The notes: generated from the letters alone by a model not told the origin. A stretch of 64,000 nt of DNA from Reticulitermes speratus (GCA_021186555.1 JAJKFL010000005.1:5154321-5218320); one strand, 5' to 3'. Numbered from the stretch's first letter, positions 22,456 through 34,204 are shown. Translations and numbers: made by a program.

Positions 22456-22505
22456 CGACCCCCTGAAGATGGTGGTTAAAACCACCGAAATACGTGTAGG
22501 GGAAT
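22456..22505 (+). ncRNA. Hammerhead-like motif, right arm
   Basis: Plus strand mirror of the left-arm motif: CCCC, CUGAAGA, U, GGUGG, loop, CCACC, GAAA, UACGUG, UA, GGGG. Only loop 2 differs (uuaaaa versus uuuaaa). Confidence 0.75.
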
Positions 22506-22690
22506 TTTAATAATAAACTATTGTGAAAAAAGTTTATGTGCATTAGTTGGTGTTTATTGAACATATCTCATAATGTATTATGTTGGTTAAACAATAACAT
22601 TGAAACTCCGTTCACAGAAAACGCAACACAACAGAACCCATTATTGTGATTTTCTTAAATCTTAAATGCAGCAGCTATTTTTTCACAGCC

Positions 22691-22786
22691 TAATTTGATC
22701 ATACATAGTCAACATAATTTGATCATACATAGTCAACATAATTTGATCATACATAGTCAACATAATTTGATCATACATAGTCAACC
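22691..22786. repeat. 24 bp minisatellite, 4 copies
   Basis: Unit taatttgatcatacatagtc plus aaca, four identical copies. The period is a multiple of three, so a spurious frame crosses it on the minus strand. Confidence 0.97.
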
Positions 22787-24013
22787 ATGATAACAGTTTG
22801 ATATTTTTGAAACTTCCTTGTATTCTTTGGCAGAAAATTGGGTATTCGGATTTTTCTGACCAGATACTTCTCCATTGCAAGCGAACTCAGAAGATGCATC
22901 TTGTAAGAACTGTATCTGCTTTAACAGGATAGCCTTGGTTCATATACCACCACTTCTTTCTTAACCGTGCTTGTATCCACCAAGTGTTTTGAACCAATTA
23001 ATGGATAATTTATCGCACCGAAAGATACAGTTTTATGATACATTTTATTATGTAGCCGACTTGTTTCAGTCCACATTGGAAGCATAATTAGAGCTAAAAA
23101 CTCGTAATATGGTGATTACACTTTACGAATTTGCAAATTTTGGGCGTAATGTATTTATACTCTACTCATTAAGCAGATCATATCTGCAATTAATCAGTGT
23201 TAAACCACTAAAATTAATCAGTTTATGCTGTAGTTAAAACGAGTTCTGTAGACCTCTACAATTTACCATTTAAGATTACTTTTTAAAATTATTGTATGGC
23301 ATGTTCATAAACATATTCCATGATACCTTGAAAGGTAACGATGACAGGAGTTCACCTTTGATTCCTGTGTTATTGGTCTTAATATATTTGAGACCACACC
23401 TTCTAATTTTGTACCCTTGGAGACGGGACGAAGGCAAATCGATACATGTCGGGTATCTAATAAAATTTATCAGAATAATCTGTGTGGTTCAGACGCACAA
23501 CCTATTCATTTTTAATCGTGTATTATTTTAGGTTGAATCAAATTTTCGAGGACACATGCTGTTTCTGTCGTCAGGATTCGACCTGAAGATGGAAGAAAAA
23601 AGTTTCTGTGAAATGTCTGTACTCATATATAACTCTACAGGGAGTTACAACCCAGAAACCTCTAATGTCAATAGTAACAGATGTGAAAATCTGATATATG
23701 TAGTTTAACAGCAGTTAGGCAACGCTTCTAGCATACGTAGACAATTTAATCTTTCAATGACGCTAGGGTTTAAATTCCAACAAGGAAAGGTGTTAAATTT
23801 GCATGACCCTTAAATGTATTCACAATTGTATAATGCACCGAGGCCGGCGGCATCTGAAAAATAACTAGCCGGCGAGTGTTTCACCACCATTTTTTTCTAT
23901 GAACGAACCCCTAAATAATTCCTATCCCAAGCAACCCCCACCTGCGAAAACATTTATAGGCCAGAAACAGTTGATAAAGGGCGGCCTTTCTTTTGCTACG
24001 TATGAGGCGGTTC
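22787..24013. other. No gene recognised in 1.2 kb
   Basis: No supported frame. At 23574-23625 'cctgaagatgg ... gtgaaatgtc' has a hammerhead-like box and GAAA, but helix I does not pair. Confidence 0.4.
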
Positions 24014-25640
24014 GGTAAAAATACGTAAAGAACGCAGACACAGTACAGCTAAATACATATAACGCTAAATACGTAAAGAACGCAGACACAGTACAGCTAA
24101 ATACATGTAACGCTAAATACGTAAAGAACGCAGACACAGTACAGCTAAATACGTAAGAATGCAGACACAGTACAGCTAAATACATATAACGCTAAATACG
24201 TAAAGAACGCAGACACAGTACAGCTAAATACATATAACGCTAAATACGTAAAGAACGCAGACACAGTACAGCTAAATACGTAAAGAACGCAGACACAGTA
24301 CAGCTAAATACATATAACGCTAAATACGTAAAGAACGCAGACACAGTACAGCTAAATACATATAACGCTAAATACGTAAAGAACGCAGACACAGTACAGC
24401 AAAATACATATAACGCTAAATACGTAAAGAACGCAGACACAGTACAGCTAAATACATATAACGCTAAATACGTAAAGAACGCAGACACAGTACAGCTAAA
24501 TACATATAACGCTAAATACGTAAAGAACGCAGACACAGTACAGCTAATTACATATAACGCTAAATACGTAAAGAATGCAGACACAGTACAGATAAATACA
24601 TATAACGCTAAATACGTAAAGAACGCAGACACAGTACAGCTAAATACATATAACGCTAAATACGTAAAGAACGCAGACACAGTACAGCTAAATACATATA
24701 ACGCTAAATACGTAAAGAACGCAGACACAGTACAGCTAAATACATATAACGCTAAATACGTAAAGAACGCAGACACAGTACAGCTAAATACATATAACGC
24801 TAAATACGTAAAGAACGCAGACACAGTACAGCTAAATACATATAACGCTAAATACGTAAAGAACGCAGACACAGTACAGCTAAATACATATAACGCTAAA
24901 TACGTAAAGAACGCAGACACAGTACAGCTAAATACGTAAAGAACGCAGACACAGTACAGCTAAATACATATAACGCTAAATACGTAAAGAACGCAGACAC
25001 AGTACAGCTAAATACATATAACGCTAAATACGTAAAGAACGCAGACACAGTACAGCTAAATACGTAAAGAACGCAGACACAGTACAGCTAAATACATATA
25101 ACGCTAAATACGTAAAGAACGCAGACACAGTACAGCTAAATACATATAACGCTAAATACGTAAAGAACGCAGACACAGTACAGCTAAATACATATAACAC
25201 TAAATACGTAAAGAACGCAGACACAGTACAGCTAAATACATATAACGCTAAATACGTAAAGAACGCAGACACAGTACAGCTAAATACATATAACGCTAAA
25301 TACGTAAAGAACGCAGACACAGTACAGCTAAATACATATAACACTAAATACGTAAAGAACGCAGACACAGTACAGCTAAATACGTAAAGAACGCAGACAC
25401 AGTACAGCTAAATACATATAACGCTAAATACGTAAAGAACGCAGACACAGTACAGCTAAATACATATAACGCTAAATACGTAAAGAACGCAGACACACTA
25501 CAGCTAAATACATATAACGCTAAATACGTAAAGAACGCAGACACAGTACAGCTAAATACATATAACGCTAAATACATATTACGCTAAATACGTAAAGAAC
25601 GCAGACACAGTACAGCTAAATACATATAACGCTAAATACG
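24014..25640. repeat. 1.6 kb minisatellite of 48 bp (32+16) units
   Basis: The long unit is a 32 bp module (taaatacgtaaagaacgcag acacagtacagc) plus a 16 bp module (taaatacatataacgc). There are about thirty-four 32 bp modules. Most carry the 16 bp module, but at about 24150, 24270, 24927, 25057 and 25377 the 32 bp module occurs alone, and near 25565 the 16 bp module is doubled. Unit lengths keep the minus strand open for up to 226 codons of a 16-residue repeat; this is not evidence of a protein. Confidence 0.97.
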
Positions 25641-25792
25641 AACTGACCAAAACAAAAAGACAGTTGATAGCGCACGGAGATTGCTCCGGTATTGCCAATA
25701 GACAGAAAAAACGTCCGGTGATATTTCGCGGGACATTTGCAATTTTCCGTGGCGTTCCAAATTTTTATTTACACAGTCCTATATACAGAGGA

Positions 25793-26075
25793 GGAAAGAA
25801 ATATCCTACATGCAATAAAAAGAAAGATGGCTAACTGAATTGGTCACGTCTTGCGTAGGAAATGGTTCTAAAACACGTCATTGGAGGAAAGATAGAGGGA
25901 AGGATATAAGTGAGGGGATGACGAGGAAGAAGACGTAAGTAGCTACTGAATGACCTTAAGGAAAAGAGAGAATACTGGAAATTGAAAGAGGAAACAGCAT
26001 TAGATCGCACCTTGTGGAGAACTCGATATGGAAGAGGCTATGGACCTGTCGTGAGACTGACGAAATGAATGATTG
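25793..26075 (+). pseudogene. LINE C-terminal remnant, degenerate
   Basis: Nucleotide order parallels 19020-19300: 'ggaaagaaatatcctacatg', 'aaaaagaaagatggctaac', 'tggtcacgtcttgcgtagga', 'gaaattgaaagaggaa', ending in a gaatgattgaaagaatg tail. Frameshifts and stops break the frame. Same LINE family as 18747-19280. Confidence 0.85.
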
Positions 26076-26604
26076 AAAGAATGGAGTCCTCGATTTCTTG
26101 CGGAACCCCTAACGATGGTCAGCGAAAACCTCGTTGGGAAACACTGGGTTAAGTTCAAGTTTGTGCACCGTTACCATGCAAAGGTAACTTGCTTACCTAC
26201 CGAATGTCGGGTTAAGGATGAAGACCCCAACTTAAAGACCGTATATGTGATAATTTACTGCCTGGTCTGGGCTATCGCAAGCCTCAGGGGGGCCGTGATA
26301 GATGAGTGTGGAGCACAAGAGGAATGACGATTAACAGGGGAACAGAAGAAACCCGGAGAAAAAAAAATCTGCTTCAGAATCACTTCGCTCATCGAAAATC
26401 TCACATGAAATTGCAAGGGTCCGAAATCGAGGCTCTTCAAGAGAAAAAAAAACTTGAGCTGTATAGCACAGCTTCGGGCCATGTGCGTTATGACATTGGC
26501 TGTACCAGTGGCTGTGGGATTAAAGACGCATACGGAACCATAACCGGGAATTCTGAGCTCGAATACTGCCCGGGACATATGTCTAGGCGCGTTCACAAGA
26601 ACTG
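26076..26604. other. No gene recognised
   Basis: Frames of 84-113 codons lie on both strands and lack features. The text around 26090-26130 and 26260-26300 looks like decayed hAT-type MITE sequence, not delimited. Confidence 0.35.
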
Positions 26605-27090
26605 CGAAAAGTGACTATTAGCTTCGCCTATCTGTCCGTCCGTCCGTCCGCATGAAACAACACGTCTCTCACAGGAGAGATTTTCATGAAATTTGATATC
26701 TGAGGATTTTTCGAAAATCTGTCGAGAAAATTCAAGTTTTATTACAATCTGAAAAGAATAACCGCCACTATACACGAAGACCTGTGTATATCTATGATAT
26801 CTCGATTAATTCTGCTTAGGTTGAAAAATATTTCAGACAAAAGTTGTACAGAAAATTAAAACACACGTTATGTTTAATACCTTTCTCCGAAAATCGTGCT
26901 GTTTACGAGATAATAGTGAAAAATGTGGTAAAGCCGGATAATACGGCACATGTACTTTGCATGTTGGATAACTAAGGCCACAGACACACACACTTAGATT
27001 ACGTAATACTTATTGATTTTGAACGGCAAGTTTGGTTGCGCGAACGCGCCTCAATGTTACGTTATACGTACATTGCCTGTCTATTTTTTT
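26605..27090 (+). repeat. Dispersed repeat G
   Basis: Begins gcgaaaagtgactattagct with a (gtcc)n run, then 'ttttcatgaaatttgatatc', 'cgaaaatcgtgctgtttac', and ends at 'gcgcctcaatgttacgttat acgtacattgcctgtct'. Other copies: 28245-28790 (-), 38260-38635 (-, partial), 54455-55200 (+). Class unknown; no TIRs or RT domain seen. Confidence 0.75.
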
Positions 27091-27654
27091 TTGTGGCAAC
27101 AGCAGAGGCCTAGCAAGAAGGTGATTTATTTGTAGAAAGAAACTTCGTGTTGCAAACACAAGTTCGCTCAGCTCCGCAAAACATCGTGAGGGATGCACGA
27201 GAAGTCGTGGAATAAATACAAAAATAAAAACACTGACAAAAATTCCAAATATCACTCGAAATATCGCGGGAATTATTGTCCGGTTAATTGGTAATACTGA
27301 AGTAATTTTCACGAGCTACCAACTTCCTCTTTGTTATCTGGCCTGTAAACGTTTTAAGAGGTTACAGCTCCCGTGGGAAATTAAAAATTATTTTTAGGGA
27401 AATTTTATGTGCATAAGCAGCACATGGGAGATGGCACTGTGCGAAAATGATTTCACAATTACATATGAGTTTCATAATAAGAATATAAGAAAATACACCC
27501 TGTAAATAATGTATGAGGGAATTCCAAATATGTTACTAGGCGAGACGAAATAAATTAACATGAGAATATGTTTTAGACTTTGTGGGACTGGATATTAGAG
27601 GAGTTTATTCCAAATGTAACAAGTTAAAAAATTTAAGAAATGTGAGCGTATTCT
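27091..27654. other. No gene recognised
   Basis: No supported features. The 100-codon minus frame ending at 27010 overlaps repeat G and is not credible. Confidence 0.4.
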
Positions 27655-27845
27655 CCAAGGAAGATATTATACAATATAATCGGTGGTAAAAGACCTGTAA
27701 GCAAACCTAAAAGAAGATGGATTGAAATAGTAGAGGTGGTTTCTGATAAGATACTGGGAGAAAAAAAAAATTTGGAAAAGAGAATCAATGGATAGACAAG
27801 GGTGCAGAGGCTACATTCAGGAGGCCAAGGCTTGGTACCAGGCTG
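27655..27845 (+). pseudogene. LINE C-terminal remnant of another family
   Basis: Reads 'IGGKRPVSKPKRRWIEIVEV', then a frameshift near a poly(A) run, then 'NLEKRING' and a tail resembling '..EAKAWYQ'. The motif G-K/R-R-P-x-G-x-P-x-x-R-W is common at LINE ORF2 ends. Short and broken. Confidence 0.55.
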
Positions 27846-28244
27846 TTGCGCCATGGAAGATGAAAAAAGAAGAAACGCATATAGTAGTTTGTGTCATATT
27901 CTATAAAACGCGACGTGTTTTCTTTACCTTTGCAGTTTCTGTCTAAAACGTTCTATTTGCAATAGTATTTAGCGATATACACTCGAGATGCCCCCAGAAA
28001 AGAGTGCAGATCTTTACAAGAACAGTCTATTGTTACACGACTTTATATAAATACAGAACATATCGACACAGTTCAGTGAAAACCTTACTATAATAAGACT
28101 ACGCCCATCTCGCATTATGAGACGTAAGCCGTTCCAAGAAAACTGTCCGCAAAGGTCAAAATCCCAAAAAGTAAATCCTGCGGTAGGGCAAGCGACAGTG
28201 TACTGACCCATGTGATCACCGGACTTCCTTTACAGACAGTTTGT
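27846..28244. other. No gene recognised
   Basis: No supported frame. Confidence 0.4.
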
Positions 28245-28790
28245 CCGTAAATGCCAAAAGGTATTCCTTAAAGATAGCGAGACAATGTACGTATAAACGT
28301 AATATTGAGGCGCGTTCGCGTAACCATTGTTGCCGAGGAAAAGCAATAAGTATTAAATATTTTGTGTGTGTGTCTGTAGCCTTAGTTATCCTGTAAGCAA
28401 AGCGCATGCGCCGTATTACATTGTCATCTGTGGCCTGTCTGGCTGTACCATATTTTTCCACATTATCTCGTAAACGGCTCGATTTTCGGGAAAACGTTAT
28501 TGAACATAAGAAGTGTGTTTTGATTTTCTTTACAACTTTTGTCTGAAACATTTCTCATTCTAAGAAGAACTGAGCGATATATGATCATAAACGTGTATTG
28601 CTCTTTATGTAAAGTACCCGTCATTCTTGTCAAATTTTAATGAAATTTGAAATTTTTCGACAGATCTTCGAAAAATACTTAGATATTAATTTTCATGAAA
28701 ATCCGTCCAGTGGGAGAAGAGTTGTTCCATGCAGACGGACTGACAGACATGACGAAGCTAATAGTTGCTTTTCGAAATTTTGCAAACGAG
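28245..28790 (-). repeat. Dispersed repeat G, reverse copy
   Basis: The reverse complement contains the same blocks as 26605-27090: 'ttttcatgaaaat', 'cgaaaatcgagccgtttacg', 'gcgcatgcgctttgc', 'gcgcctcaatattacgttta'. It is longer than the copy at 38260. Confidence 0.75.
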
Positions 28791-29078
28791 CCTAATACTG
28801 ACACAAATTATCGTTGGGGGCTTTCAAGCGAAAATCCGTAAAGTGGGGGAAGGATTTATTTCACGAAAATCCTTTTAACGATTCCCGAGTTGTTTCATGC
28901 TTACAGACGGAAGGGAGGAGCGTTTTTTGTAGGCAATCCGCAGGGATTGCAATGCCTCTACATTGCGGGTTCTCATACTGAAATATTTCAACGTGTGATG
29001 TACAGTTCATTATGTCATTCACTTACTTACACTTTTACCTTGCCTATTATGTGCTTCCGCATATTCTCAGTAACAAAG

Positions 29079-29111
<33 letters not shown>

Positions 29112-29360
29112 TGAAAATGAAAGCAATAATTATCTGTCTGGTTTGTAAAACCTGAAGCACGAAATCACATGCTGCTTAAAGCTACATAATTTTTCACGCA
29201 ATGACTTTAGATGAATCTTTTCTGGAAGGTAACAAACAGTTTCTAATTACAATTCGTATCTGTTTTAAGTTTGTTGTCGAATTTTCATAAAGTAGGAGTC
29301 ACAAGGCATTGAAAGTTGTTATTCAGTTTTTAGTTATACAAATATTCGAGTTTCTTCCAC
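28791..29360. other. No gene recognised
   Basis: Contains only a (CA)n run at 29081-29111. The 74-codon frame ending in it is not credible. Confidence 0.4.
29081..29111. repeat. (CA)n microsatellite
   Basis: About 14-15 uninterrupted ca units. Confidence 0.98.
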
Positions 29361-29388
29361 TGCAAATTTGTACTCATCACTTGCAATG

Positions 29389-30600
29389 ACAGTATTTCAG
29401 CAAAGACTGGAAGCCAAGTCCATGGAAAGAAACATTCTGAGCTTGGGAGAAAAGACTGCTTTTGGTAGTGTGAAAGACAGTCAGCGAAATGGTCGACCAG
29501 TCAGCACGTTAAACACAAGTGCCGGCATTGCTGAGGGGGCACGCGGGTTCCATTCCCGATGTCATTGGAATTTTTCATTGACATAATCCTTCCCGCCGCA
29601 CTATGACCCAGGGATCGACTCAGCCTCTAACAGAAATGCGTACCAGGAATATTTCCTGTGGGTAAAGGCGGCCGGTGCGTAGGGCTGACAACCTTACCAC
29701 CTTCATGTGCCGGTTGTCTAGAAATTCTGGGAGCCTCAACCTCCTGGAACCGTAAGGGCCTGTCCAGGCCTGTAATGGGATCGCTTTGTTTTTTTTTTTG
29801 CCGGCATTGCTGACCCCACCGAAACGTCGCCCTGCATATCGACAAAACGGAGTTCGACCCTTTGTTATAAACGAAGAAGGACTTAACGGTGAATTCACTT
29901 CGAAAATTTTTTTTTGTGAAGAGATTCAGCAATGTGGACATGAACAAACGTAGCTAAACGCGTGTTTTTTTTCGATTGAGAAAATTGCCGTGAAGCTACG
30001 CCCCCTTTACAGGCGAGTGTGAAATTTATAGAAGAGGAAAATCCGCACATCACACTTGAAGTGAAAAATAATCCGCCACACATTATGCTGTAGGCAGTTG
30101 TTATCGTAAATTATTTAATTGTGACGTCGTATTTAGTTGTAGGTCCTGTTGACGGAAACACGTAACACTCAGTACTTCGCAACTGGTTAATCCTAAAGTT
30201 AACACAGGGACCATCGAGCAGGGATGGTTTCAGCACGATATCCGTGACTTCCTAAACAACTTTCCGTGACGGTGGATTGGTCGTGGGTGTCCTATATCCC
30301 TGTCATCACTGCCACGGGCTCCATGTAGTCCTAACTTGACACACCGAACAACGACGTCTGGGGAGACCAATCAAATACAAGTAACTGCAAACAAGCACAA
30401 CGTCATTGGGCGACTCAATCCGTCTTCACCTCCATAACACCAGCGATGTTATGTAAAACATCACAAAGGACCCGGAGACGCATCTAGCTCTTTAGGGATC
30501 ACGTGATGGAGGTAACACGGCCCTATTTCATGGATGTATATGTAGGGGGCAGGGTGACACTGCGCACCCTGTCTATGTCTAGAAAACTTCATCAACTGTA
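29389..30600 (+). pseudogene. Ancient mariner-like transposase, broken and interrupted by a SINE
   Basis: Three parts of one transposase appear in order. The first (29389-29534) has 'KTAFGSVKDSQRNGRPVST', like the linker after the helix-turn-helix domain. The second (about 30030-30170) reads 'EENPHITLEVKNNPPHIM', stop, then 'GPVDGNT', the region between the first and second catalytic Asp. The third (30225-30350) reads 'WFQHDIRDFLNNFP', stop, 'RWIGRGCPI' and 'APCSPNLT', the second Asp region and the 'PRSPDLT' block. Several stops, and the residues normally after WFQHD are deleted. The SINE at 29535-29799 sits in the first part. No TIRs found. Confidence 0.7.
29535..29799 (+). mobile_element. 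SINE family A with exact 14 bp target duplication
   Basis: gccggcattgctga occurs at 29521-29534 and 29800-29813. The head is truncated, starting at the T-arm 'cgcgggttccattcccgat'. The body matches family A and ends in a T-rich tail. Removing it rejoins the surrounding transposase remnant. Confidence 0.95.
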
Positions 30601-31023
30601 AGTATATTAAAACGTACGGTTATGAAAAATCGTTCCTTGCATTAAGTACTAGGCCAGGAATGACGTATACGGCTTTGGAGGCATAGCTCCATTCTTAATT
30701 GAAGTGACTGGCAAGCCAAATGTCCCAAATGCTTTCCCCACGGAACCCACTGCACGTGAGGCTGGATTGTCCCCAAGCAGAAGAATCATCAACTCCCGTC
30801 GGGAAACGAACACCGATTCTACAGTCGCCCAGGACGTAGGCTAGTCAAAATATCGACTAACCTACCTGGTTGATATAAGATTATATAATACTTTTAAAAC
30901 TTGACTTCTTCTTGGGCTGATTGTCCTTTGAAGATGAAGGTACTACGGTCTTTCGAAACGCCGAAAGCCACACACCTAACGAAACATCACAGAAGATATG
31001 AATCCCAAGTACCTCTTCATTTT
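30601..31023. other. No gene recognised; weak ribozyme-like phrase
   Basis: At 30934-30975 'ctttgaagatgaagg ... ctttcgaaacgcc' follows the hammerhead-like order, but the box is altered and helix I is poor. Confidence 0.4.
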
Positions 31024-31255
31024 GATTTCAGGCTTCCGCCGCGATGTTGATGAAATCTGTGGTCTTCTGGGTAATTACTCGGCGTCGTGTGGTAATTATT
31101 TACCGACGTTTCGGGACAACGTATCGGTCCCATCTTCACGGGTCAATATTCCCACTTGGAATCTTGACCCGTGAAGATGGGACCGATACGTTGTCCCGAA
31201 ACGTCGGTAAATAATTACCACACGACGCCGTGTAATTACCCAGAAGACCACAGAT
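31024..31255 (-). mobile_element. Element J, palindromic copy
   Basis: Begins at the J boundary (gatttcaggcttccgccgcg), runs through the hammerhead-like core (31098-31146), then a short spacer, then returns in reverse (31163-31250) with nearly perfect pairing. Each arm has GGGACC.../GUCCC, GAAAC, GUC, GGUAAA, with box CGUGAAGA. An inserted G in the box suggests an inactive core. Confidence 0.75.
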
Positions 31256-32027
31256 TACCTCTTCATTTGAACAATGAAATAAATCTGACTTATCATGATG
31301 GCAGTAATTCGCATGTAATGTCAGTGTGTGCCACCATATGGTCCGTTTCATATAAACTGGCATTCTCTCTTACAAAGTATTGCAAAGTCTGCGTAACTGT
31401 GAGTTCGCTGTGAAAGTTTGGTACACAGTGATACGCAAGTTTAAATGGTTTGCGTGAGAAGAGACGATTTCCTCTAACAGGCAGGATATTCACTTATTCA
31501 AGACCACATTTCAAAGCCCATGTGTAATGGGTTACCACCATTTGGTTGTCTAAGCGCTGTCCGTGAAGAAGGGCAGGGCTTGATAATGCGTAGATAAATT
31601 CAAGCAGTGTATGAAACAATTCTATTTGTATTTATTATCAAGGTCGCTTCAAGGACTCAGCTAAGGTCACAGTGCAATATAGGTCATGCTAACGTTGCTT
31701 GTTTGTAAGATCCATACTAATGCTCGTGTTCAAACGCCGTAAGCAAATCAAATTCCGACTTGGAAGTCCGTCTTAGTAGCAGGAAAAACCCTGGAAATAT
31801 GTACTGGCGACTCAACAACAACAACAACAGATAATAATAATAATAATAATAACAATAATAGTAATTACGTAATAAAATTACAGAAATTGGGGCACTAGAC
31901 ATCCTTGCATTAGGATGAAGTTTTGGTATAATTAGAGATTAGAAAAATTTAAAAAATCGACAGGAAAACTGGAAAGACACTAATAATGTATAAGATGCAT
32001 CATCCGAATGCTGACATATATAGACTA
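31256..32027. other. No gene recognised; trinucleotide run
   Basis: 31806-31858 holds (CAA)n and (AAT)n. No supported frame. Confidence 0.4.
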
Positions 32028-32029
32028 TA

Positions 32030-32616
32030 CAGGGCATACACAAAAGAATGGTGCAGTTTCAAAACTGAATAAAAAATTTATGTCTCACATTACACGGGCA
32101 CAACATACACCATCAGCGGCGGCAACTGTCCAAGTTTCTCATGCGCTACCAGCAGTTCGCTTCTCATGCTTACTGCGTGGCCGCGGGGCCAGTTTCAAAG
32201 ATGGCGTTGCAGCAGGAGAAGGCTTTCTGTGTGCTCCGTTTTGAAGTGACAAGAACCTTCTCCCTTGGCCACCCCGTTCGCCAGATCTTACACCGTGCGA
32301 TTTCTTTCTTTGGGGGTTCATTAAAGACAGCGTTTATGTACCACCATTGCCCACGTCCATCCATGAAATTCGTGATCGGATAACGCATGCACTGCAGGCC
32401 ATTACAGCGGACATGCTACACCGGGTCTGGGATGAGTTTGATTACCGTGTGGATGTGTGTCGTGTGACCCAGGGTGCGCACATTGAAGGATTGTAATTAC
32501 CAAACGAGAAACTTGGACAGTTGCCGCCGCTGATGGTGTATGTTGTGCCCGTGTAAGGTGAGAAATACACTTTTTATTCACTTTTGAAACCGCACCATTC
32601 TTTTGTGTATGCCCTG
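32030..32616 (+). mobile_element. Tc1/mariner deletion derivative with 111 bp TIRs
   Basis: TIRs at 32030-32140 and 32506-32616 begin CAGGGCATACACAAAAG and match closely over 111 bp. TA flanks both sides (32028-32029, 32617-32618). Inside lie the first 19 codons and last 76 codons of a transposase, joined by an internal deletion. A two-TIR relic of the same family is at 57634-57710. Confidence 0.95.
32201..32496 (+). pseudogene. Transposase with the middle deleted (N- and C-termini retained)
   Basis: The ATG at 32201 starts MALQQEKAFCVLRFEVTRT, a typical start for this mariner-like group (helix-turn-helix region). The frame is then lost at a deletion near 32258. From 32266 a different frame gives WPPRSPDLTPCDFFLWGF, then 'ADMLHRVWDEFDYRVDVCRV' and 'GAHIEGL' to TAA at 32494. 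The D of 'SPDLTPCDFFLW' is in the third catalytic position region. The first two acidic residues are gone, so it is inactive. Confidence 0.93.
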
Positions 32617-32618
32617 TA

Positions 32619-32835
32619 TTATTAAAATATTATAATTCTAAAACACACAGAGTTAACATGCATAAAACTACAATGTTGCAATATTACAATGAGAATGTTT
32701 GTATGCATGCCCCATGCAGAGTGTAAACAACTGCAAACTGACACGTGGAATGGCTCGCTTTTAGTATTACAACAATGTAGTTTTATGATTGTTAACTTTG
32801 TGTATTTTAGAATTATAATATTTTAATCATTCCAA
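32619..32835. repeat. Foldback sequence
   Basis: Inverted arms at 32622-32680 and 32763-32825 (aatattataattctaaaa... and its reverse) surround an ~80 bp centre. It directly abuts the mariner derivative and precedes a hammerhead-like motif by 60 bp. Confidence 0.75.
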
Positions 32836-32892
32836 TAAGTGTGACGTAATACCTAGATTGGCGTGTTGGGCTTGTACTTCTTTGTTCTGAAT

Positions 32893-32937
32893 AACTCCCT
32901 GAAGATGGCACCACCGTTGCCGAAACATGTAGGAGTT
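32893..32937 (+). ncRNA. Hammerhead-like motif, best preserved plus-strand copy
   Basis: AACUCC, CUGAAGA, extra U, helix II GGCA/UGCC, GAAA, CAUG (2 bp helix III), UA, GGAGUU. Helix I is six perfect base pairs. All invariant core bases are present. Confidence 0.78.
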
Positions 32938-34204
32938 TTATACTTGTTCTTGAATGTATTTTATTAAGTGTGTATGTTGGTTGATGTGTTAAATGCTAAC
33001 GGTTTAACTTACGAGCAACGAAGCCTTAAAAAAATTTAAAACATTTGATAATTAAGAATAACAAATAAAATAGGCAAGTATAAAATTGTATTTCGTAATC
33101 TTGTATTGGTTAAATAACAACTTCCTTTGTCCTCAGATAAAGTATTCGGTCATGTCCGCTTTATCGAGTAGGCTTCTTAGGCGTGGTAAACTTTCCATCT
33201 ATTGAATAAATCTTGACATGGGACTTCTCACTGTGTTGACATACACTCATAATAACTACTACAGTCAACATATGTACAACTGATAAAATTTTATTTTTAT
33301 CGGCTACATGTTTCGGCTCGCAAATTACGCACCATTCAGGCTTGTAAATAAAATATCGTACAGGGAAATTCGATGTAAAATGCGAACTTAACATTGAATT
33401 CCCCTGCAGGATGATGATGGAAATTGATATAAAAATTTAAGCTGTTCCTAATTTTTTAGGGTTGGTTTAAGTAGCGGACATGTGTGAGTGTAACTATGAA
33501 ACAGATATATATTCTGTCTGTAAATTCATAAGAGGAACTCAGAAATGTGGCGACACATGCGCAGTCGCTCCAAAAACTACTTTAGATATAATGTAGCCAA
33601 TTTATTTTATAATCGCTAATCTTGTGCACTAAATTCCTTCGCAAGAAAAGAGAAATTTTAATCAACAGACTTACAGACTTAATGTACAACTAACCGACCG
33701 ATTAAGTGACGAAATTACCAGGTAAATACCTGAAATATCGTAACTCGATCAATCAAATAAGCACCTGAATATATTTCGTCCTAACAAACAAAATAACTCA
33801 TTCAATATCTGATTAACTCACTGACTGAAGAATTAAATGTCATGTGGTTGATTGACGGATTAACAGAACTGATTACATGAGACTTCTCAATTAACTTAAA
33901 AGGCGAACTGACGGCCTACCGGAATGACTGAGCTACCTACCGCTTCACTGCTCTACTGACAGACTACTAACAGCCACGCTTTCCAGTTTAAAGCAAACGT
34001 GATAGATACATTCCCCCACAAAACACTGTACACTTCACACGATAACTACTGCTCTTCTACTTAACCATTCTCATACATCTATACGAAGGGAACAAATCTC
34101 AAGATTTATTCTGAAATAACGCTGTGCATCTGTTTCTTGTTTGAGGAGTTTTATTATCAAGGCAGGCATTATGGTGTTACTTGTATGCCACTTAAATCAC
34201 GATT
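32938..34204. other. No gene recognised; one decayed ribozyme-like motif
   Basis: At 33297-33343 (minus) CUGAAUGG, hairpin, GAAAC, AUGUA follows the family order with a damaged box. No supported gene otherwise. Confidence 0.4.

Larger units (their letters stand above)
21838..22605. repeat. Long inverted repeat carrying two opposed hammerhead-like motifs
   Basis: The left arm runs to about 22260 and the right arm from about 22275; they pair over some 280 bp (for instance aacaccaactaatgcac at 22000 with its reverse at 22536), with a short spacer near 22268. The outer ends also match (tattgtttaacca / tggttaaacaata). The left arm holds an extra nested hairpin at 21855-21953. Each arm carries a ribozyme-like motif. 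Confidence 0.9.

Noticed and set aside
23574..23625. Another hammerhead-like motif
   Set aside because: CUGAAGA and GAAA are present, but helix I does not pair and helix III is missing.
24240..25577. Long minus-strand open frames of 77-226 codons
   Set aside because: They are translations of a 48 bp tandem repeat (16 codons); openness follows from the period.
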